From: RUG14121 sp964533935
GTDB taxonomy: Bacteria > Bacillota_I > Bacilli_A > RF39 > UBA660
Reading direction: 5' to 3'
Length of the DNA: 64,000 nucleotides
Assembly (NCBI GenBank): GCA_964533935.1
Contig: CAZHOG010000004.1
Span: 56,431 to 120,430 of the forward strand
Of the stretch, positions 60,485 through 64,000 are shown one piece after another. The position numbers and the translations under genes are program-made. Every line of letters begins with the position of its first letter. The first letter of the stretch is position 1. Under the pieces are notes generated by a model, which was not told where the DNA came from, made no database searches, and worked only from the letters and a program-made list of their open reading frames with translations.

Positions 60485-60697
60485 CCTAAATAAAAAATCA
60501 TAAAATATAAGGACGAAATTAACCGCGGTACCACCTTATTTTATGATTTATCATACACTCTTTGATTATAAAGCATCACCTTTTTAAATTCATAAACTGT
60601 ATCTTCTTTATTATATTTTATTAATTTTCACCAACCATTAATTCTCTACGTTTTAAATATAATAAATACTATTTTTTAATCACCATTTAAAATATAT
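60485..60697 (-). promoter_or_regulatory. T-box leader, tyrosine specific, controlling the two ImmA/IrrE-like genes and tyrS
   Basis: On the minus strand, stem I has AGAGAA and GGTTGGTG followed by a specifier loop with GAAGA-TAC-AG, the UAC tyrosine codon at 60599-60601. The conserved T-box AAGGTGGTACCGCGG is at 60523-60537. The competing terminator pairs AAATCATAAAATAAGG (60534-60549) with CCTTATATTTTATGATTT (60495-60512), then six T. Uncharged tRNA(Tyr) would bind codon and T-box and allow readthrough. Confidence 0.92.
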
Positions 60698-60701
60698 ATT
60701 T

Positions 60702-60730
60702 ATAGTATCAAAATAAAAAATAATAGTCAA
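60702..60730 (-). promoter_or_regulatory. Sigma-A promoter of the T-box operon, sharing bases with the upstream terminator
   Basis: TTGACT (60725-60730), 17-bp spacer and TACTAT (60702-60707) on the minus strand. The -35 is the descending arm of the hairpin that ends the preceding surface-protein gene. Confidence 0.8.
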
Positions 60731-60744
60731 TATTTTTGACTATT
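60722..60744 (-). terminator. Terminator of the SGNH surface-protein gene
   Basis: AATAGTCAA/TTGACTATT stem with 5-nt loop and T-run on the minus strand. Confidence 0.85.
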
Positions 60745-60745
60745 A

Positions 60746-63418
60746 TTAAATCTTATAAAACAATTTTTTTCTACTCTTTAAACAAATAAATGCTATAACT
60801 AGAGCCAGGATAAGTCCAATAACAGGAATGAAATTACCTGTTTGTGGGTTAACTAAAGAATCTGATTTTTTATAAATAAATGATATTTCACTATCTTCTT
60901 TAGATACTTTTAACTTAATAGCATTTATTCCTGATTTTATTTCATATCCTTTTAATGAAGCAGCTTTAATAATTTGTTCACTATCAATAGGATATCTCAC
61001 TACCTTAGAATTACCAATTTCTTTACCATTCTCATCAACATATTTAATTGTTATATCACTATCAGTTTTTTGATATTTATAAACTATTTCTTGATCTTCC
61101 TTAGTAAATGTCATATTAGAAATATCAGGGCTTTCAATTAATTTATATTTATCTATCCCTTTTGGTTCATAAGATACTTTATTACCTATTTCATCTGAAA
61201 TAGAATCTTCTTTTAAAAGTACACCATTTTCATCTTTATAAATTACTTTTATTAATGCAATTTTAACATACTTACATTCCATTGTTTGAATATTATATGT
61301 AAGATTTGTTGAAAATGGTTCATTAGTTTTCAACGCATAATGTTCAATAGTCGGACAAGTTAATTCACATTTAGAATTAATATCTTGATTTTCACACATA
61401 TTTTTAGCAGGAGTAATCGCTTCATTATTCTCATCTAAATACTTTTGAATAACCTTTTCTCCAGTATCAATCTTATATTTAAAAGTAATAGTTAAACCAT
61501 CTTCTACAGTACCACTTTTAAGGTTTTCTGATACTAATGAATAATTTTCAATTGTAATAGCATTAAATTCATATAAAGAACCTAATGGCTGTTCAATTGT
61601 TTTTGATTCAGCTATTTTTTGATCATTTGAATCAACATAATTAATATATAATTTTCCTGTTTTTAATGTTATTTCTTTTGTATTATCTGCTCTTGATGAC
61701 ACTTGTGAATCTAAATAAGATAAGGCTTGAATTCTATTATAATAATCATATAGATAATAAGATAAATCCATATGGGATTCTAAATTAACCTTAAAATTGG
61801 TTTTATCCATCTTAGAAACTATAGTTTTGTCAATCGTTGCATCATACTCTATTTTAACTTCATCTGAACAATTAATTGAGTTAATACTTAACCTAATTGA
61901 ATTAGATACTAATGATGCATTGATACCAGTAGTTTCTGTTCCATTAATATATATTTTCAAAGAATTTAAAGAATCATTATTTATTATTAAATTTCCTGCA
62001 GTCAAAATAATATCATTTACTGTTGAACTAGTACATGTTGCACTTGTATTATTTTTTATTATATTTGTTATTTTAACTTTGTCATTAATACTATAAGAAT
62101 CTGCATTGTTTATTGTTGTAGATATAGAGTTATTAGGGCTTTTAATAGTTTTTGTAATTTTCTCACTATTAGAAATTGTTTTCATAGTTTCAGAATTATA
62201 TGTGTGATATTTTAAATCAACATCATATTTTAATTCATTTAAATTACTATAAACAGCAAACTGATTAACATAAACAGATCCACTAATAGAAATTTTTCTA
62301 TCACAATCTATTTCATCAGGCAATTCAATATTAATAGAGTTATCAGTTGCACTATAATTAAAAGTAGTAATTGGTGAACCACCTAGTTTAACTGTAAAAT
62401 CATTAGTAGATGCAAGTGTCAAGTTACTACTTAATTTAAGTTTAATACTATTAGAATATGACGTTCCACAAATACCATCCTGTAAATTATTTTGTAAATT
62501 TACGTTAATATTCACCTTATCGCTTACAGTTATATAATTACTTTCTTTATCTAAACTAATATTGCCTGAAATAGACCAGTTAGAATCAGGCATTGTTACA
62601 AAATTAACATTGTTAAGAACATAATTTGCAATCTTTTCCATACCACTTGAAGATGGATGAACATCCCCTAAGAAGTCTTCATTTACAAAAGTAATATTTC
62701 TTAAGTCAGCATATTTACAGTTATATTTACGTGATACATTTACAATTGCATCTGCTATTGCATTTGCATTTGAAGCAGCATCAGGATTTGTAATGGGAAC
62801 ATATGGTGCTAAGCAAATAATATCTGCATTTGGATATTTGTTTTTTATTTTATTTATCATTACTGAATAAGCATTAGTAAACACCGTAACATCATTTAAA
62901 TCAATTTCATCAATCTTTCCAGGATTTACACCATTCAAATAATCATTAGTACCACCAAAAATAAATATTTTATCAGGTGCTCCATTTCTTCCTAGACTAT
63001 CGATCCTAGAATCACCTGCCATATAATATCTTTGACCAATACCCATATTATTTACTTCAGTTCCATCCCAAGTAACTCTTGTATTTCCAATAGATTCGTT
63101 ACTCATAATATACCAACCCTTGGTGTTGGCAATTCTTCTCCACCAAGTTTCATTTACGGACATCACTGTAGAATCATAAAATGACATATTTTCTGCACTA
63201 CCATCAATTCCATTAATAAATCCTTCAAATGTAGAAATACTATCACCAAGTATTGCCATATTATTTCCATTTCCACTTGTTTTATTATTTTCAATTTTAG
63301 TTTCATTTATAATTGTCTTATCATTTGATTTTTTAAAGTCATTCTTTATAAACATAAAAAATGTTGCACAACAAACAATAAAAAAAATAGAAATAAAAAT
63401 AATCCTTTTTTTCTTCAT
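60746..63418 (-). CDS. Sortase-anchored SGNH/GDSL hydrolase with MucBP-like repeats
   Basis: 890 residues. An N-terminal signal or anchor helix (5-23) is followed by an SGNH hydrolase (about 53-270): block I ILGDSIS (S60), block II SIGNTRV (G110/N111), block III FGGTNDY (N158), and block V GDVHPSS (D252, H254). Then come beta-sandwich modules (280-560) and MucBP-like repeats (about 590-845; YVDSNDQKIAESKTIEQPLG, IKYVDENGKEIGNSKVV). The C-terminus has NPQTG (857-861), a helix and KSRKK, a sortase signal. Probably a surface esterase acting on acetylated glycan or mucin. AGGAGG-type site absent; the start is preceded by GTAATATG with weak SD. Confidence 0.87.
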   Translation of the reverse strand: MKKKRIIFISIFFIVCCATFFMFIKNDFKKSNDKTIINETKIENNKTSGNGNNMAILGDSISTFEGFINGIDGSAENMSFYDSTVMSVNETWWRRIANTKGWYIMSNESIGNTRVTWDGTEVNNMGIGQRYYMAGDSRIDSLGRNGAPDKIFIFGGTNDYLNGVNPGKIDEIDLNDVTVFTNAYSVMINKIKNKYPNADIICLAPYVPITNPDAASNANAIADAIVNVSRKYNCKYADLRNITFVNEDFLGDVHPSSSGMEKIANYVLNNVNFVTMPDSNWSISGNISLDKESNYITVSDKVNINVNLQNNLQDGICGTSYSNSIKLKLSSNLTLASTNDFTVKLGGSPITTFNYSATDNSINIELPDEIDCDRKISISGSVYVNQFAVYSNLNELKYDVDLKYHTYNSETMKTISNSEKITKTIKSPNNSISTTINNADSYSINDKVKITNIIKNNTSATCTSSTVNDIILTAGNLIINNDSLNSLKIYINGTETTGINASLVSNSIRLSINSINCSDEVKIEYDATIDKTIVSKMDKTNFKVNLESHMDLSYYLYDYYNRIQALSYLDSQVSSRADNTKEITLKTGKLYINYVDSNDQKIAESKTIEQPLGSLYEFNAITIENYSLVSENLKSGTVEDGLTITFKYKIDTGEKVIQKYLDENNEAITPAKNMCENQDINSKCELTCPTIEHYALKTNEPFSTNLTYNIQTMECKYVKIALIKVIYKDENGVLLKEDSISDEIGNKVSYEPKGIDKYKLIESPDISNMTFTKEDQEIVYKYQKTDSDITIKYVDENGKEIGNSKVVRYPIDSEQIIKAASLKGYEIKSGINAIKLKVSKEDSEISFIYKKSDSLVNPQTGNFIPVIGLILALVIAFICLKSRKKLFYKI

Positions 63419-63471
63419 ATTACCCGCTACTCTCTATATTAATAATACTATATTATGCTTATTTCTTCAAT

Positions 63472-63497
63472 AAAAAAAATACCTAGGCGGTATTTTA
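63472..63497 (-). terminator. Terminator of the rRNA operon
   Basis: AAAATACC/GGTATTTT stem with 5-nt loop and T-run on the minus strand, just after 5S. Confidence 0.85.
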
Positions 63498-63512
63498 TTG
63501 CAAAAAAAAAAA

Positions 63513-63614
63513 AATGGCTACTACCTATTTTCGCTTTCACTATCGTCGGCGTGTTAGGGCTTAACTTCTCTGTTCGGAATGGGAAAAGGTGTATCACCTA
63601 AGCTATCGTAACCA
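63513..63614 (-). rRNA. 5S ribosomal RNA
   Basis: Minus-strand sequence has the Firmicutes 5S core: GGTTACGATAGC at the 5' end, CACCTTTTCCCATTCCGAAC, AGAAGTTAAGCCC, and GTAGCC at the 3' end pairing with GGTTAC. Ends are approximate. Confidence 0.93.
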
Positions 63615-63683
63615 ATAAGGATTTTGTCCTTTAAAAACTAGATAATATACATTTTCTCAAACTCTTTATTAATAAATTAAATA

Positions 63684-64000
<317 letters not shown>

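Overview
The window is very AT-rich (most third positions and almost all spacers are A/T). It comes from a Gram-positive, endospore-forming member of the Bacilli, most like the uncultured gut lineages near Erysipelotrichia/RF39. The grounds are spore genes (spoVS, spoVAC-AD-AE, a CotY/CotZ coat protein), Firmicutes-type GGAGG/AGGTGAT ribosome binding sites, a T-box leader, sortase-type surface proteins and a Firmicutes-like 5S rRNA. TGA is a stop codon here (for example at the end of the VirB4 N-terminal gene), so the mycoplasma code is not in use. The lineage call is inference.

Layout. 0-24 kb is mostly ordinary minus-strand chromosome: a thioester-domain adhesin cut by the window edge, spoVS, an RlmI-like methyltransferase, a CBS-type inorganic pyrophosphatase, a prolyl-tRNA deacylase, tRNA-Arg(CCU), a transglutaminase-like protein, a two-component system next to a MacB-type ABC exporter, a MerR/YbjQ pair, a DUF1848 protein, ogt, tRNA-Leu(CAA), scpAB, and the spoVA operon behind a good sigma-G promoter match.

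24.9-53.5 kb is the notable part: about 28.6 kb of co-oriented genes that combine two secretion machines. One half is a conjugation-type IV secretion set: VirD4/TraG coupling ATPase, a VirB4 ATPase split into two overlapping genes, a VirB3/PrgI-like protein, a VirB6/TrbL-like channel protein, four VirB2/TrbC-like two-helix proteins, and a membrane-anchored wall hydrolase with three catalytic modules. The other half is a Tad pilus set: CpaF/TadA, TadB, TadC, CpaB/RcpC, a TadZ-like protein, and five small proteins sharing a leaderless M-[KR]-E N-terminus. There is no relaxase, integrase or prepilin peptidase. Several large, Cys-rich exported proteins belong to the locus, and a membrane-anchored thioredoxin-like protein diverges from its promoter end. 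Internal sigma-A promoters and terminators split it into sub-operons, with the pilin-like genes given their own units. I read it as a fixed chromosomal Tad/T4SS hybrid for building a surface appendage or exporting protein, not as a mobile element.

53.6-58.3 kb holds plus-strand membrane genes (thioredoxin-like, CPBP protease, degenerate metallophosphoesterase, lone PTS EIIB domain, SEDS protein) and a coat gene with a sigma-K-like promoter. 58.4-60.7 kb is a tyrosine T-box operon in which two ImmA/IrrE-like proteins without a catalytic HExxH motif precede tyrS. 60.7-63.4 kb encodes a sortase-anchored SGNH hydrolase with MucBP-like repeats. The window ends in an rRNA operon (5S and the 3' part of 23S, minus strand).
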